Shown piece by piece: positions 1 to 9,129 of a DNA stretch of 60,762 nt. Within the stretch, counting starts at the first letter, position 1; each line of letters begins with the position of its first letter. The stretch is from an uncultured SAR86 cluster bacterium (lineage in GTDB: Bacteria; Pseudomonadota; Gammaproteobacteria; Magnimaribacterales; D2472), in assembly GCA_902517425.1 (NCBI GenBank), contig CABYCI010000003.1, forward strand, positions 1 through 60,762, read 5' to 3'. The translations under genes and the position numbers were made by a program. The notes beneath the pieces are model-generated. The model was not told the origin of the DNA. It made no database searches and saw only the letters and a program-made list of their open reading frames with translations.

Positions 1-302
1 CCACAAAAAATTACTACAGCGTAGTCGAAGATTATTGTGGGCACGGAATTGGGAGTGTCTATCATGAAGAGCCTCAAGTACTTCATTATGGAAAATCTGG
101 AACAGGCACTCAACTTAAAAAAGGAATGTGCTTCACAATAGAGCCTATGATTAATCAAGGTACAAAATATTGTAAAACCCTAAAGGATGGATGGACGGTT
201 GAAACAAAAGATGGTCGTAATTCTGCTCAATGGGAACACACCATTGTAGTTACTGATGATGGATGTGAGATTCTTACAAAAAGAAATAATGAATTTGAAT
301 AA
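1..302 (+). CDS. map: Methionine aminopeptidase, C-terminal part (cut by window edge)
   Basis: This is the 3' end of type I methionine aminopeptidase, the cytosolic metalloenzyme that removes the initiator Met. Reading codons from base 3 gives CGHGIG followed by a FTIEPM motif and an EHTIVVT motif. These carry the metal-ligand His and Glu residues of the family (the His of GHGIG, the Glu of IEP, the Glu of WEHT). The stop is TAA at 300-302. The N-terminal half lies outside the window. The gene precedes glnD and dapD, the usual gammaproteobacterial order (known synteny), and its 3' end overlaps the start of glnD. Identification is secure; only length and start cannot be judged. Confidence 0.93.
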   Translation, partial: TKNYYSVVEDYCGHGIGSVYHEEPQVLHYGKSGTGTQLKKGMCFTIEPMINQGTKYCKTLKDGWTVETKDGRNSAQWEHTIVVTDDGCEILTKRNNEFE

Positions 303-2802
303 AGAAATAGCTTCACTTTCTAAAAATTACTTAAAAAACTTCCCAGAAATTTATAAAAATCCATCAAAAGTAAATAATTATCTTAAAAAACATTCAGACA
401 ATATCGAAAACGATATCAAAGATAAATTTGTTGAGCTTAATCTTGATAATAATTTTGCAATTTATGCCAATGGTGGTTTTGGAAGACAAGAGATGTTCCC
501 AAATTCCGATATCGATCTATCAATAATTGAAATTGGCCGGTCTAAAAATTTTAATGATTTAGAGAATTTTATTTCTTTCATGTGGGATCAAGGTTACAAG
601 GTTGGTCATTCGGTAAGATCAATCAGTGATATTAAAAATATATCGAAAAAAGACCTTAAGGAATTCACATCATACTTAACACGAAGACCTATCATCTCAA
701 ATCAAATTATTGATAAAAAGATTACGAAAATACTTTCAAGATTATGGAGTAGTAATGATTTTTATAATCAAAAACTTGTAGAGCAACAAAAGCGTCATAT
801 CCAATACTATTCAACTGCATATAATCTTGAGCCTGATTTAAAAGAGTCCCCAGGAACAATGAGAGATTTTCATACGGCTTTGTGGATCCTTCAGCATTGT
901 TATGGTCTAGATTCATTAAATGCTATCGATAATGCTAATGTTATAAGTGAGGGGTTTGAGAAAACTACTCAAGCATATAATTTTATTAAATCACTAAGAT
1001 TTGCGACCAACATTACAACTCAAAAAAATAGACTAAATTTCGAAGCACAAATTGAAGTCTCCAAAAATGCAAAATTAAATAATGTAAGTTCAAAAAATTC
1101 TGTAGAAATAATGATGAAAAAGTATTATGAAAGTGCTTCTACTCTATCTTATTTTAATGAAATTATTTTTGAAAAATATGTTGAAAAATCTCAAAGTATT
1201 TTTTCAAGAAAAGTATATGGAATACATAAAAATAAAAATAAAATTGGGGTACAAAATGTTGACTTAAAAGATAATAAGAATCTTATTTTTGAGATATTTA
1301 TAGAAATTGGAAAAAGTAAAGAAATAACTCTTATCAATACAGAAACAAAATCATTAATCAAAGCAAACATAGATTTAATTGATGATAATTTTAGACAAAA
1401 CCCCCTTTATTCAGAGCAATTCTTAAATATATTGAGGTCAAAAAATAATCTTTCATCCATTCTAAAGACAATGAAAACATTGGGAGTACTGCAGGCATAT
1501 ATCCCAGAATTTGCAGAAGTAGTTGGACAGATGCAATTTGATTTATTCCATGTCTATACAGTTGATGAGCACACATTCAAGGTCGTCAGGAATATGAGAC
1601 AAATGAAATTATATAAGCAAAAGGGTTTCGAGCTTGAACATGAGTTAATCAATAAAATTCCTAAAATAGAGATTCTTTATATAGCAGGAATTTTTCATGA
1701 TCTTGGAAAAGGTAAAGGAGGAGATCACTCTGAAATAGGCGCAAAGACTAGTTTAAATTTTGCGAAAAGGCTTGGTATGTCTTCCACTGATGCAAATTTA
1801 ATATCTTGGTTGGTTAAGAAACATTTAATTATGTCCTCTATATCTCAAAAAAAAGACATTAGCGAACCTGAAACTATTAAAGAATTTATCCAACATGTGG
1901 AACAAAATGAAAAATTAGATTACTTATATCTTCTTACTATTAATGATATTAGAGCAACAAATCCAGCTCTATGGAATGGATGGAAACATCAATTACTGAA
2001 AGATTTATATATTTTATCTAGATCAAAGATAAATCAGCAGCCTGTAATGGCCTCTTCTGAGACTGCATTGGAAAGAAAGAAAAATGTATTGATTAAATTT
2101 AATGACGAACAACGCAATATCTTAAAAAGATATTTTGATAATCTTGATAACAGTTTTTTTAATAAAAATGATACGGAATCACTTAGTTGGCAATCAGGCC
2201 TTATTATCAAAAATCAAAATAAAAATATAGTGGTTGGTTGTAAAGCTATTTTTGAGAATTTAATTAAAATATTTATAAAAGTAGAAAATTCACAGGGTCT
2301 TTTTTATAAGTTTACAAAAGTCTTAGAGCGCTCAGGCTTGGAAGTAATTGATGCTAATATTTTTTCTTCTATTGATAATAAAGTTGCAGCAAATACTTTT
2401 ATTACCAAGTTCTCTCATCATGATCGAATATTAAGTAAATCTGAGCTTAAAGAATTGAAAAAAAGAATTGAAAAAAACTTTTTAGAGTTTAATGAAATTA
2501 CAGACAAAAAAAATAGAATTGCTAACAAAAAAAATAGTTTCGAAAAAGTTATTAATATAACTCATTCGATTAATAAGAATAAAAAAAGAAATTTGCTTAC
2601 AATTGAAACTTCAGATAGCTATGGATTGCTTGCCAAAATAGCTAAAGTATTTTTTGAAAACGATGTTTCTATATTTTCAGCAAGAATTAATACTCTTGGA
2701 GATAGAGTCGAGGACACCTTTGAAATTGAAAATTTAGATAGCTCATTAATTGAGAACAAGAAGGTAAAAAATATTGTAGCTGTTCTTAAAAAAGTGGTAT
2801 AA
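289..2802 (+). CDS. glnD: Bifunctional uridylyltransferase/uridylyl-removing enzyme GlnD
   Basis: GlnD senses glutamine and uridylylates or de-uridylylates PII proteins, so controlling nitrogen assimilation (family knowledge). About 60 residues from the start lies the nucleotidyltransferase motif GGFGRQE followed by DID (metal-binding aspartates). An HD-type hydrolase motif, FHDLGKGKGGDHS, lies near residue 470. Two ACT-like regulatory regions sit in the last 190 residues. Length (837 aa) is close to the E. coli protein (890). I chose the ATG at 289, which overlaps map by 14 bases; an in-frame ATG at 256 would add 11 residues and overlap map more. Neither start has a good ribosome-binding site. 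It is followed 29 bases later by dapD. Confidence 0.95.
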   Translation: MNLNKEIASLSKNYLKNFPEIYKNPSKVNNYLKKHSDNIENDIKDKFVELNLDNNFAIYANGGFGRQEMFPNSDIDLSIIEIGRSKNFNDLENFISFMWDQGYKVGHSVRSISDIKNISKKDLKEFTSYLTRRPIISNQIIDKKITKILSRLWSSNDFYNQKLVEQQKRHIQYYSTAYNLEPDLKESPGTMRDFHTALWILQHCYGLDSLNAIDNANVISEGFEKTTQAYNFIKSLRFATNITTQKNRLNFEAQIEVSKNAKLNNVSSKNSVEIMMKKYYESASTLSYFNEIIFEKYVEKSQSIFSRKVYGIHKNKNKIGVQNVDLKDNKNLIFEIFIEIGKSKEITLINTETKSLIKANIDLIDDNFRQNPLYSEQFLNILRSKNNLSSILKTMKTLGVLQAYIPEFAEVVGQMQFDLFHVYTVDEHTFKVVRNMRQMKLYKQKGFELEHELINKIPKIEILYIAGIFHDLGKGKGGDHSEIGAKTSLNFAKRLGMSSTDANLISWLVKKHLIMSSISQKKDISEPETIKEFIQHVEQNEKLDYLYLLTINDIRATNPALWNGWKHQLLKDLYILSRSKINQQPVMASSETALERKKNVLIKFNDEQRNILKRYFDNLDNSFFNKNDTESLSWQSGLIIKNQNKNIVVGCKAIFENLIKIFIKVENSQGLFYKFTKVLERSGLEVIDANIFSSIDNKVAANTFITKFSHHDRILSKSELKELKKRIEKNFLEFNEITDKKNRIANKKNSFEKVINITHSINKNKKRNLLTIETSDSYGLLAKIAKVFFENDVSIFSARINTLGDRVEDTFEIENLDSSLIENKKVKNIVAVLKKVV

Positions 2803-2831
2803 ATCCAATTTATAGAAATTATAATCAAACG

Positions 2832-3740
2832 ATGAAAATTCGATCTAAAGGAATTGCAAACAAATCTTCAAAGGGCGAGCTGCTTGACGTTTACTTTTCC
2901 ACAATAGAATTTGGAGAAAAAAAAGTAGATGCAGGCTTAATAGAAATAAAAAATAACTTTCAACAAATAATAGAAGTTGATTGGGATGAGAACGATTTAG
3001 AGAGGCCGATTGAAACTGTTTCAGATGCGTATTTAAAACTACATTTGTTATCAAATAAGTTTGTCTTACCAAATTCTATAAATCTAAATGGTTTATTTTC
3101 CAGTCTTACAAATGTTGTATGGACTAACCAGGGTCCTATTTGCGTTGATGAAATCAATGATAAATTGCATGAATCTAAAATAAATAAAAATAATTTGTAT
3201 GTGAGATCTTTAGATAAGTTTCCTTGTCTTACTGATTATATTATTCCTAAAAATGTAAGAATTGCTGATGCAAGCCGGGTAAGGCTTGGAGCATATCTTA
3301 GTGAGGGAACAACAATAATGCATGAAGGTTTCGTAAATTTTAATGCTGGAACCCTTGGACCTGCGATGATTGAAGGAAGAATTTCAGCAGGGGTAACTGT
3401 TGGCAAGAACTCTGATATTGGAGGAGGTGCAAGCACAATGGGAACTTTATCTGGAGGAAATGATACAAAAATATCTATTGGAGATAATTCGCTTCTAGGA
3501 GCAAATGCTGGAATAGGAATTTCTCTTGGGGATAACTGTACAGTCGAGGCAGGCCTCTATATTACTGCTGGTACAAAAATAACAATATTTGATGATGGTG
3601 AGTCTAAATTAGTGAAAGCATCTGAAATATCTGGTATTTCTGGTATGTTGTTTCTTAGGGATTCATCAACTGGGAAAGTAATAGCGAAACCAAATAAAAA
3701 GATTTCAGATCTTAATAAAGAATTACATAAAAATGATTGA
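2832..3740 (+). CDS. dapD: Tetrahydrodipicolinate N-succinyltransferase DapD
   Basis: DapD transfers succinyl from succinyl-CoA to tetrahydrodipicolinate in the succinylase route to meso-diaminopimelate and lysine. The 302-residue product has an N-terminal domain and then a left-handed beta-helix of hexapeptide repeats, with runs such as RVRLGAYLSEGTTIMHEGFV, SAGVTVGKNSDIGGG and LLGANAGIGISLGDN. The MHEGFVNFNAGT segment resembles the Pseudomonas-type DapD rather than the E. coli type (recalled similarity). The next gene, dapE, catalyses the desuccinylation two steps later and overlaps dapD by 8 bases, so the two are probably translated together. Confidence 0.95.
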   Translation: MKIRSKGIANKSSKGELLDVYFSTIEFGEKKVDAGLIEIKNNFQQIIEVDWDENDLERPIETVSDAYLKLHLLSNKFVLPNSINLNGLFSSLTNVVWTNQGPICVDEINDKLHESKINKNNLYVRSLDKFPCLTDYIIPKNVRIADASRVRLGAYLSEGTTIMHEGFVNFNAGTLGPAMIEGRISAGVTVGKNSDIGGGASTMGTLSGGNDTKISIGDNSLLGANAGIGISLGDNCTVEAGLYITAGTKITIFDDGESKLVKASEISGISGMLFLRDSSTGKVIAKPNKKISDLNKELHKND

Positions 3741-4860
3741 ACTTCTTCAAAATTTACTAAAAATAAAATCTATATCGCCAAATGATATGGGTTGCTTTGA
3801 TCTCATTGAAAAAGAATTAAAAGAACTTGGTTTTAATTGTGAAAGAATTAATTATCTCAATGTAGAAAACTTATACGCAACTACTGGAACTTCAGGAAAA
3901 TTGTTTTGTTTCTTAGGTCACACAGATGTTGTGCCAACTGGGCCAGAAGACAAATGGAAATATCCGCCCTTCTCTGCCACGATTGATGGAGATATTCTTT
4001 ATGGAAGAGGTACGGCAGATATGAAGGCATCAGTTGCAGCTTTTATTGAATCTGCAAAAGAATTTATTAATTCAACTGAGAAACTTAACTTTAATTTAGG
4101 AATCTTGATTACATCTAATGAAGAAGGGACTTCTAAAGATGGCTTCATAGATAGAATCATAGAAGATATGATGGAAAATAATGAAATTATTGATTTTTGT
4201 TTAGTCGGTGAACCAACCTCAAGTGAAAAAGTTGCTGATTGTGTAAGGGTTGGAAGAAGAGGATCTCTTGGAGGACACTTAAAAATATATGGTAAACAAG
4301 GTCATGTTGCATATCCAGAAAAAGTTATAAATCCAATTCTTTTATCAGGTGATTTAATTTCAAAATTAAATAATAAAATTTGGGACAATGGTAACGATGC
4401 TTTTGATCCAACAAGTTTTCAAATTTCTAATATTAGTTCAGGTACTGGAGCCCATAACGTTGTTCCAGGAGAGCTTGAGTTAACTTTTAATTTTAGATTT
4501 TCAACTGAATCTAGCGAACAAAGTCTCAAAAAGAAATTTGAGTCTATGTTAAAAGAACTGAAGTTAAATTATGACTTGGTTTGGGATTTAAATGGAAATC
4601 CATACTACACAAAAGACAATTTCTTCAAAGATATTGTTTCTAATTCAATTAAACAAATTACTGGTTATTCTCCAGAACAAAATGCAAAAGGTGGAACATC
4701 TGATGGTCGTTTTGTAGCGAAAATGGAAACTGAAATAATTGAATTAGGTCCTGTAAATCAATCAATTCATCAAATTGATGAACATGTAAAAATTAGTGAG
4801 CTATGGACTCTCAAAGATATATATACAAAAATACTAAAAAATCTTAATCAAGTTTTTTAG
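3733..4860 (+). CDS. dapE: Succinyl-diaminopimelate desuccinylase DapE
   Basis: DapE is a dizinc M20-family hydrolase that removes succinate from N-succinyl-L,L-diaminopimelate. The first metal motif GHTDVVPTG lies near residue 68 and YGRGTADMK near residue 100. The catalytic NEEG motif comes next, then a VGEPTSSE stretch and a C-terminal GGTSDGRF motif with a late metal-ligand His in NQSIHQIDE. At 375 aa it matches the usual family length. Its start lies inside the end of dapD. Its 3' end overlaps the convergent small basic gene at 4844-4966 by 17 bases. Confidence 0.95.
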   Translation: MIELLQNLLKIKSISPNDMGCFDLIEKELKELGFNCERINYLNVENLYATTGTSGKLFCFLGHTDVVPTGPEDKWKYPPFSATIDGDILYGRGTADMKASVAAFIESAKEFINSTEKLNFNLGILITSNEEGTSKDGFIDRIIEDMMENNEIIDFCLVGEPTSSEKVADCVRVGRRGSLGGHLKIYGKQGHVAYPEKVINPILLSGDLISKLNNKIWDNGNDAFDPTSFQISNISSGTGAHNVVPGELELTFNFRFSTESSEQSLKKKFESMLKELKLNYDLVWDLNGNPYYTKDNFFKDIVSNSIKQITGYSPEQNAKGGTSDGRFVAKMETEIIELGPVNQSIHQIDEHVKISELWTLKDIYTKILKNLNQVF

Positions 4861-4966
4861 GTTTATCTTTTCTATTATATTTAGTTTTATCCCTATGAGT
4901 TTTTGGTTTATGAAATTTATCCATATTTTTTTTTACTGGATCTTTTTTTCCTTTAACTTGCGCCAT
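4844..4966 (-). CDS. Tiny lysine-rich protein (40 aa), possibly DUF7230-like
   Basis: A 40-codon reading frame runs from ATG at 4966 to TAA at 4846-4844. The product begins MAQVKGKKDPVKKN, continues with MDKFHKPKTHRDK and ends KYNRKDKPKKLD. It is extremely basic, with no hydrophobic core and no membrane segment. The start lies inside the last codons of the peptide transporter gene on the same strand (14-base overlap in another frame), so translation coupled to that gene is likely. The pattern N-x-x-x-x-K/H-M-x-x-F-x-x-P/A-x-x-H-x-D-R/K resembles a family of very small basic gammaproteobacterial proteins that I recall as DUF7230; function is unknown. A nucleic-acid-binding role is only a guess from charge. 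Confidence 0.6.
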   Translation of the reverse strand: MAQVKGKKDPVKKNMDKFHKPKTHRDKTKYNRKDKPKKLD

Positions 4967-6428
4967 GCATTAATTTTTTAAGTATTGGAGTAAGAACAGC
5001 TAGTAATAACCCGCATCCGATAGCGATTAAGCCAACGTCCAAATAAACATCCATAAAAGCTTGCTTTTGGATTAATGAGAATGTTCCATCACCAACATCA
5101 GCTCCTTCACTTGCAGTAGCTCGTGCAATAAGACCTGCTACATAATTTCCAGCAGCAGAAGCGCAAAACCACATCCCCATCATCATTCCAACGATTCTTT
5201 GCGGAGACAATTTTGTAACAGAAGAAAGGCCAACAGGTGATAAACATAGTTCACCAATAGTATGAAGTAAGTAGATTAATATAATCCATATCACTCCTGT
5301 TTGAATTCCTGATGAATTGCCCATGCCGAATACAAGAGCTAGAAATCCTAAACCAACAAAAATAATGCCAATTGAAAATTTTAATGGGGTTGATGGCTCC
5401 ATACCTCTTTTAGCCAAGGCAATCCAAAGCATTGCAAAGAATGGTGCTAGGGTAAAAATAAATCCTGCATTTAAAGATTGAAACATTGATGCTGGAACCA
5501 CCCAACCAAAGATAGATCTATCAACTCCCCTATCAGTAAGAATATTTAAAGATGAGCCTGCTTGTTCAAAGAGAGCCCAAAATATCAGTGAGAAAAGAAT
5601 CAAGATACCAACAACGATTAATCTATCTCGTTCTTCCGGAGAACATTTAAATAATGCATATATAAGCCATATAGCAATGCAAATTGCGCCAAAGCCACCC
5701 AAAAGCGTACCTACAACTTCTTGATTCTGAACAAGAAACCATGATCCTAGAACCATAAAAATACCTGAAATATAAGCCCAATATTCATACGATATTCCCA
5801 TGCTTGTTTCTTTATACTTTTCTGAAGGAGGTTCAGCTAGGCCCTGCAAATATTTTTGGCCCCATAAAAATATTATCAAACCGAGAAGCATTCCAACGCC
5901 TGCAGCTCCAAATCCGTATGCCCAGCCGTAAGTCTCGCCAAGATATCCACAAAGCAATGAAGCGCTAAAAGCGCCAATATTTATTCCCATATAGAAAATA
6001 GTGAATCCAGAATCTCTTCTTGGGTCACCCTCTGCATAAAGTGAGCCTACCATTGTTGATATATTTGGTTTTAAAAACCCAACTCCGGAAACAATAAGAG
6101 CCAGAGATAAATAAAAAATTTGTTGATTACTTTCAATTGCCATGCCGGTATGCCCAAGAACTAAAAGAATTGCTCCGTAGGTAACTGCTTTTTTTGACCC
6201 TAAAATTTGATCAGCAAGCATACCTCCAAAAACAGGCATAATATAAACTAGTGAAGTATATGCACCATAAATTAGATAACTTGTTGCATCTGAAAATTCC
6301 CAGTGTTTTGTTAAATATAGAATTAGGAGAGCTCTCATTCCATAATAAGAGAATCTTTCCCACATTTCTGTAGCAAAGCAAACAAATAAACCCTTGGGAT
6401 GACCTAAAAAATCAGAAGTTGTATTCAT
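4953..6428 (-). CDS. POT/PTR2-family proton-dependent oligopeptide transporter
   Basis: This is an inner-membrane major-facilitator protein expected to import di- and tripeptides, or related compounds, with protons. The N-terminal signature EMWERFSYYGMRALLILYL (the ExxER motif used in proton coupling) lies near residue 20. The second family signature FYMGINIGAF lies near residue 150. About 12-14 hydrophobic segments span the 491 residues, and length fits DtpA-type proteins. Substrate cannot be read from sequence. The gene is divergent from the RDD gene with 39 bases between them. Its last 14 bases overlap the start of the small basic gene. Confidence 0.93.
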   Translation of the reverse strand: MNTTSDFLGHPKGLFVCFATEMWERFSYYGMRALLILYLTKHWEFSDATSYLIYGAYTSLVYIMPVFGGMLADQILGSKKAVTYGAILLVLGHTGMAIESNQQIFYLSLALIVSGVGFLKPNISTMVGSLYAEGDPRRDSGFTIFYMGINIGAFSASLLCGYLGETYGWAYGFGAAGVGMLLGLIIFLWGQKYLQGLAEPPSEKYKETSMGISYEYWAYISGIFMVLGSWFLVQNQEVVGTLLGGFGAICIAIWLIYALFKCSPEERDRLIVVGILILFSLIFWALFEQAGSSLNILTDRGVDRSIFGWVVPASMFQSLNAGFIFTLAPFFAMLWIALAKRGMEPSTPLKFSIGIIFVGLGFLALVFGMGNSSGIQTGVIWIILIYLLHTIGELCLSPVGLSSVTKLSPQRIVGMMMGMWFCASAAGNYVAGLIARATASEGADVGDGTFSLIQKQAFMDVYLDVGLIAIGCGLLLAVLTPILKKLMHGAS

Positions 6429-6467
6429 AGTAATTTATTTTATTTGATAATTTAGTACTATAACAAA

Positions 6468-6878
6468 ATGAATAACAAATCATATATCGTATTTCCATTA
6501 AAAAGAATTGCTTCAACTGTTTATGATTTATTTCTTCTTCTGGGGGTCTGGTTCGTTGTGGGCTCTTTAGCCGTTTGGATGAATGGCGGTATTGTTGAGA
6601 ATAAGTGGGTTGGACCAATATTAGTTTTATCTAGTACATGGGTTTTCTATGGTTATTTCTGGATTAATGGAGGAAAAACTTTAGGTATGGCGGTATGGAA
6701 TTTTGAGATATACAGCATAGAAAATCAGCCAATTAATATTAAGCAAGTATCAATAAGATATTTTCTTAATTTAATAACGTTTTTTCTTGCAGGAATACCA
6801 TTATTTTACATGTATTTTTCTAAGAATAATCTTTCAATTAGTGATTATTTTTCAAAAACCTCCTACAGGAGGATTTAA
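6468..6878 (+). CDS. RDD-family membrane protein
   Basis: The 136-residue protein has three to four hydrophobic segments. It carries the RDD pattern: an Arg near residue 13 followed by an Asp in the first helix (KRIASTVYDLFLLL), then the WINGGKTLGMAVWNFEI stretch typical of the family. RDD proteins are small inner-membrane proteins of mostly unknown role; some relatives are Na+/H+ antiporters. There is no clear ribosome-binding site; a TACTATAAC-like sequence lies just before the ATG. Its stop codon overlaps the convergent lptG stop by 4 bases (TTAA). Neighbours do not suggest a specific job. Confidence 0.82.
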   Translation: MNNKSYIVFPLKRIASTVYDLFLLLGVWFVVGSLAVWMNGGIVENKWVGPILVLSSTWVFYGYFWINGGKTLGMAVWNFEIYSIENQPINIKQVSIRYFLNLITFFLAGIPLFYMYFSKNNLSISDYFSKTSYRRI

Positions 6879-7927
6879 ATATTTCGATAGGACTTGAAAC
6901 TTAAAAATATTATAAAAATTGATGGGATCAATACTCCTATGAGTACAGGAAATCCATATGAAATAAATATTCCTGTAGATAAGTCTTGGAATATCTTATA
7001 AATAAAGGCTCCTAAGACAGAAATCACAATCCTTTCACCAACATTTGAATCTCTTAGGGAAGTAAATATTAATGATCCAAAGAACAAAATTAATACCATT
7101 ATTGATATTGGTTTAAAGATCGAAGTGAATAAAGCTTTGTCTAGATGTGCTTTAAATAAAACATCCTCTTTTAATGTGCTTTCTGTAAATAGCTGGCGAT
7201 ATATATTAATATTTTTAAGACTTAAATGATTGATATTTTTAAGAGTGATTTTTGACTGTATTGGAATTTTAAAATTTACTTCATTATTTTGAACAAAATC
7301 ATCCGTAAAAATTTTATATGTTGCGTCCTCATTTAAAAATATTTTATCTCCTGATGTTTTTGCTGTATTTGATGTTGCTGAATAGACAATTTGATTATCT
7401 TTGGTTTGAATAAGTCTGACTTTAAACATTTTATTATCAATGATGTCTTCAAAACTTAAATAAGAATCTTCTGATTTAATCCAATTAAAGCTTTTATCAT
7501 TAAAGGTGATTCGTTCAGATAAAAGATTTTTATTTGCCTGAGCATTTAAATATGTTTTCTTGAAAACAATTTCGTCAAAAAGTATTAATGAAAAAGCTAA
7601 AAAAATAGCCCCTATTGAACTTACTAAAATTATTTTAAAAGGTGATGCTCCAGCCGTTCTAAGAACGTTTAAGTTACCCTCTTGATGTGATAGGCCTAGA
7701 GCTATCATTACGCCAAGAAGGCAAGCTCCTTCTAAAAAATCAAGTAAGTTGTGAGGCATTGAAAGCAATACATACATAAAAATTTTAGAGATGTTAAATT
7801 GTGATGAGATATTCTCTAGCTCCGATATAAAGTTGAAAACTGAATCAAGCAATCCAAAAAAAATTAAAATAAAGAATGAAAAATATAGGGATCGTTTTAT
7901 CAAATATAAATAAAATATTTTTATCAT
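6875..7927 (-). CDS. lptG: LPS export permease LptG
   Basis: LptG is one of the two inner-membrane permeases of the LptBFG transporter that extracts LPS and feeds the periplasmic Lpt bridge. The roughly 350-residue protein has three N-terminal hydrophobic segments, a periplasmic beta-rich middle region and three C-terminal segments, the YjgP/YjgQ layout. The LLDFLEGACLLGVMIALGLSHQEGNLNVLRTAGASP stretch, read here in two parts around LGLSHQEG, is the cytoplasmic coupling region. I prefer the ATG at 7927, which forms an ATGA overlap with the lptF stop; an ATG at 7939 adds four residues. lptF lies directly upstream. The stop overlaps that of the convergent RDD gene. Confidence 0.9.
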   Translation of the reverse strand: MIKIFYLYLIKRSLYFSFFILIFFGLLDSVFNFISELENISSQFNISKIFMYVLLSMPHNLLDFLEGACLLGVMIALGLSHQEGNLNVLRTAGASPFKIILVSSIGAIFLAFSLILFDEIVFKKTYLNAQANKNLLSERITFNDKSFNWIKSEDSYLSFEDIIDNKMFKVRLIQTKDNQIVYSATSNTAKTSGDKIFLNEDATYKIFTDDFVQNNEVNFKIPIQSKITLKNINHLSLKNINIYRQLFTESTLKEDVLFKAHLDKALFTSIFKPISIMVLILFFGSLIFTSLRDSNVGERIVISVLGAFIYKIFQDLSTGIFISYGFPVLIGVLIPSIFIIFLSFKSYRNI

Positions 7928-9087
7928 CTGATGATCCAAAAAAATATTAAAGTAATAATGATTACCAATCCAATTTTTACAAAATTACTTTTCTTAATGA
8001 TATTTGTTAGTTTAGAGGTTTTATTAAAATTTGATTTAAAAATACTAAAAAGACCAAAGCATATAAAAATAGAATGTACATACCAAATATAGTTATATGT
8101 ATTAACTGTATTTTCTTCGAATGACTCTCTGGCTAAAATTAATAAACTTAGATACAAAATATAAATAAATACTGCTGGCAGCAAGACAGATAATCTTCCC
8201 TGCCTTGGCTCAACCTTGGCAAAATGAACACCTAAGATAAGAAGAGTAAAAATTGTTAAGGGTATTGAAACATTCCACTGCATTGCAGATTTAGAAGATT
8301 GTGAAGAGTAGTCAAATAATTTTGAAAGGGATAATCCTGATAATTGATTTCTACTTTTTTTTAAGGGTATCTTTAACTCACCGAATTCAGAAATAATATG
8401 AGGACTAGAATCAAATATATTCTGGTAAATTGATCCATCTTTAAAATCTAACTGAACGGTTGTGTTTGAGCTTTTTATGCTTAGCTTATCTGCAAGTACA
8501 ATAGATGATAAATCTTCATCTTCTAGAAAAATAACGGCATTTTCTAGAGTACTTCCATTTTTATCTTGAGCATATATAAATCCATCACTTTCCATGAATG
8601 GAAATATATTTTTTGGTTTAATTGATTCGATTTGCTCGTCAATAGTATCAATAGAAATTAATTCTTTTGAAAGTTCTTTTGTATAGGGTGCTATAAATAT
8701 GCTCAACGATAATGTTATTAAAAAAAAGATTGCTGATTGAGGTATTAAATATTTAATAAGATCATTTTGTGACAAACCTCCAGAAAGATATCCATAAATT
8801 TCTCTATCTGCGTAAAGTCTACTTAATGTAATAACTACGCCTAGAAAAAAAGATAGTGGTATGAGAAGTGTTATAAAATCAGGAAATCGTAATATTATGA
8901 TCTTATAAATTAAATTTGGTTCTAGCATGCCTTGAGATGCTTGTTCAAAATAACCAACAAATCTTGAGCCAACCACTAAAAAGAAGAAGATCAAAAAAAT
9001 TCCAAGTGTTGATTTAAGAACTTCGACATTCAAGCTCTTTGAAAGAATATTTCTTTTATCTATGCCTTGTGAACTATGATGCATTAC
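7924..9087 (-). CDS. lptF: LPS export permease LptF
   Basis: LptF pairs with LptG in the inner-membrane LPS extractor. The sequence has a first membrane segment (TLGIFLIFFFLVVG) and then GSRFVGYFEQASQG, matching the family's SQRFVRYL-like stretch. The coupling region ITLSRLYADREIYGYLSGG, a periplasmic domain and three C-terminal membrane segments follow. The start is uncertain: ATG at 9087 gives about 387 residues and the usual short N-terminus, while ATGs at 9114 and 9138 are in frame. The 9138 reading would overlap pepA. None has a strong ribosome-binding site. The divergent lptF/pepA pair is conserved in gammaproteobacteria. Confidence 0.9.
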   Translation of the reverse strand, partial: VMHHSSQGIDKRNILSKSLNVEVLKSTLGIFLIFFFLVVGSRFVGYFEQASQGMLEPNLIYKIIILRFPDFITLLIPLSFFLGVVITLSRLYADREIYGYLSGGLSQNDLIKYLIPQSAIFFLITLSLSIFIAPYTKELSKELISIDTIDEQIESIKPKNIFPFMESDGFIYAQDKNGSTLENAVIFLEDEDLSSIVLADKLSIKSSNTTVQLDFKDGSIYQNIFDSSPHIISEFGELKIPLKKSRNQLSGLSLSKLFDYSSQSSKSAMQWNVSIPLTIFTLLILGVHFAKVEPRQGRLSVLLPAVFIYILYLSLLILARESFEENTVNTYNYIWYVHSIFICFGLFSIFKSNFNKTSKLTNIIKKSNFVKIGLVIIITLIFFWIIR

Positions 9088-9129
9088 AATATTTATCTTA
9101 TCAGTAAATACCATAACAGGAGAACTTAA

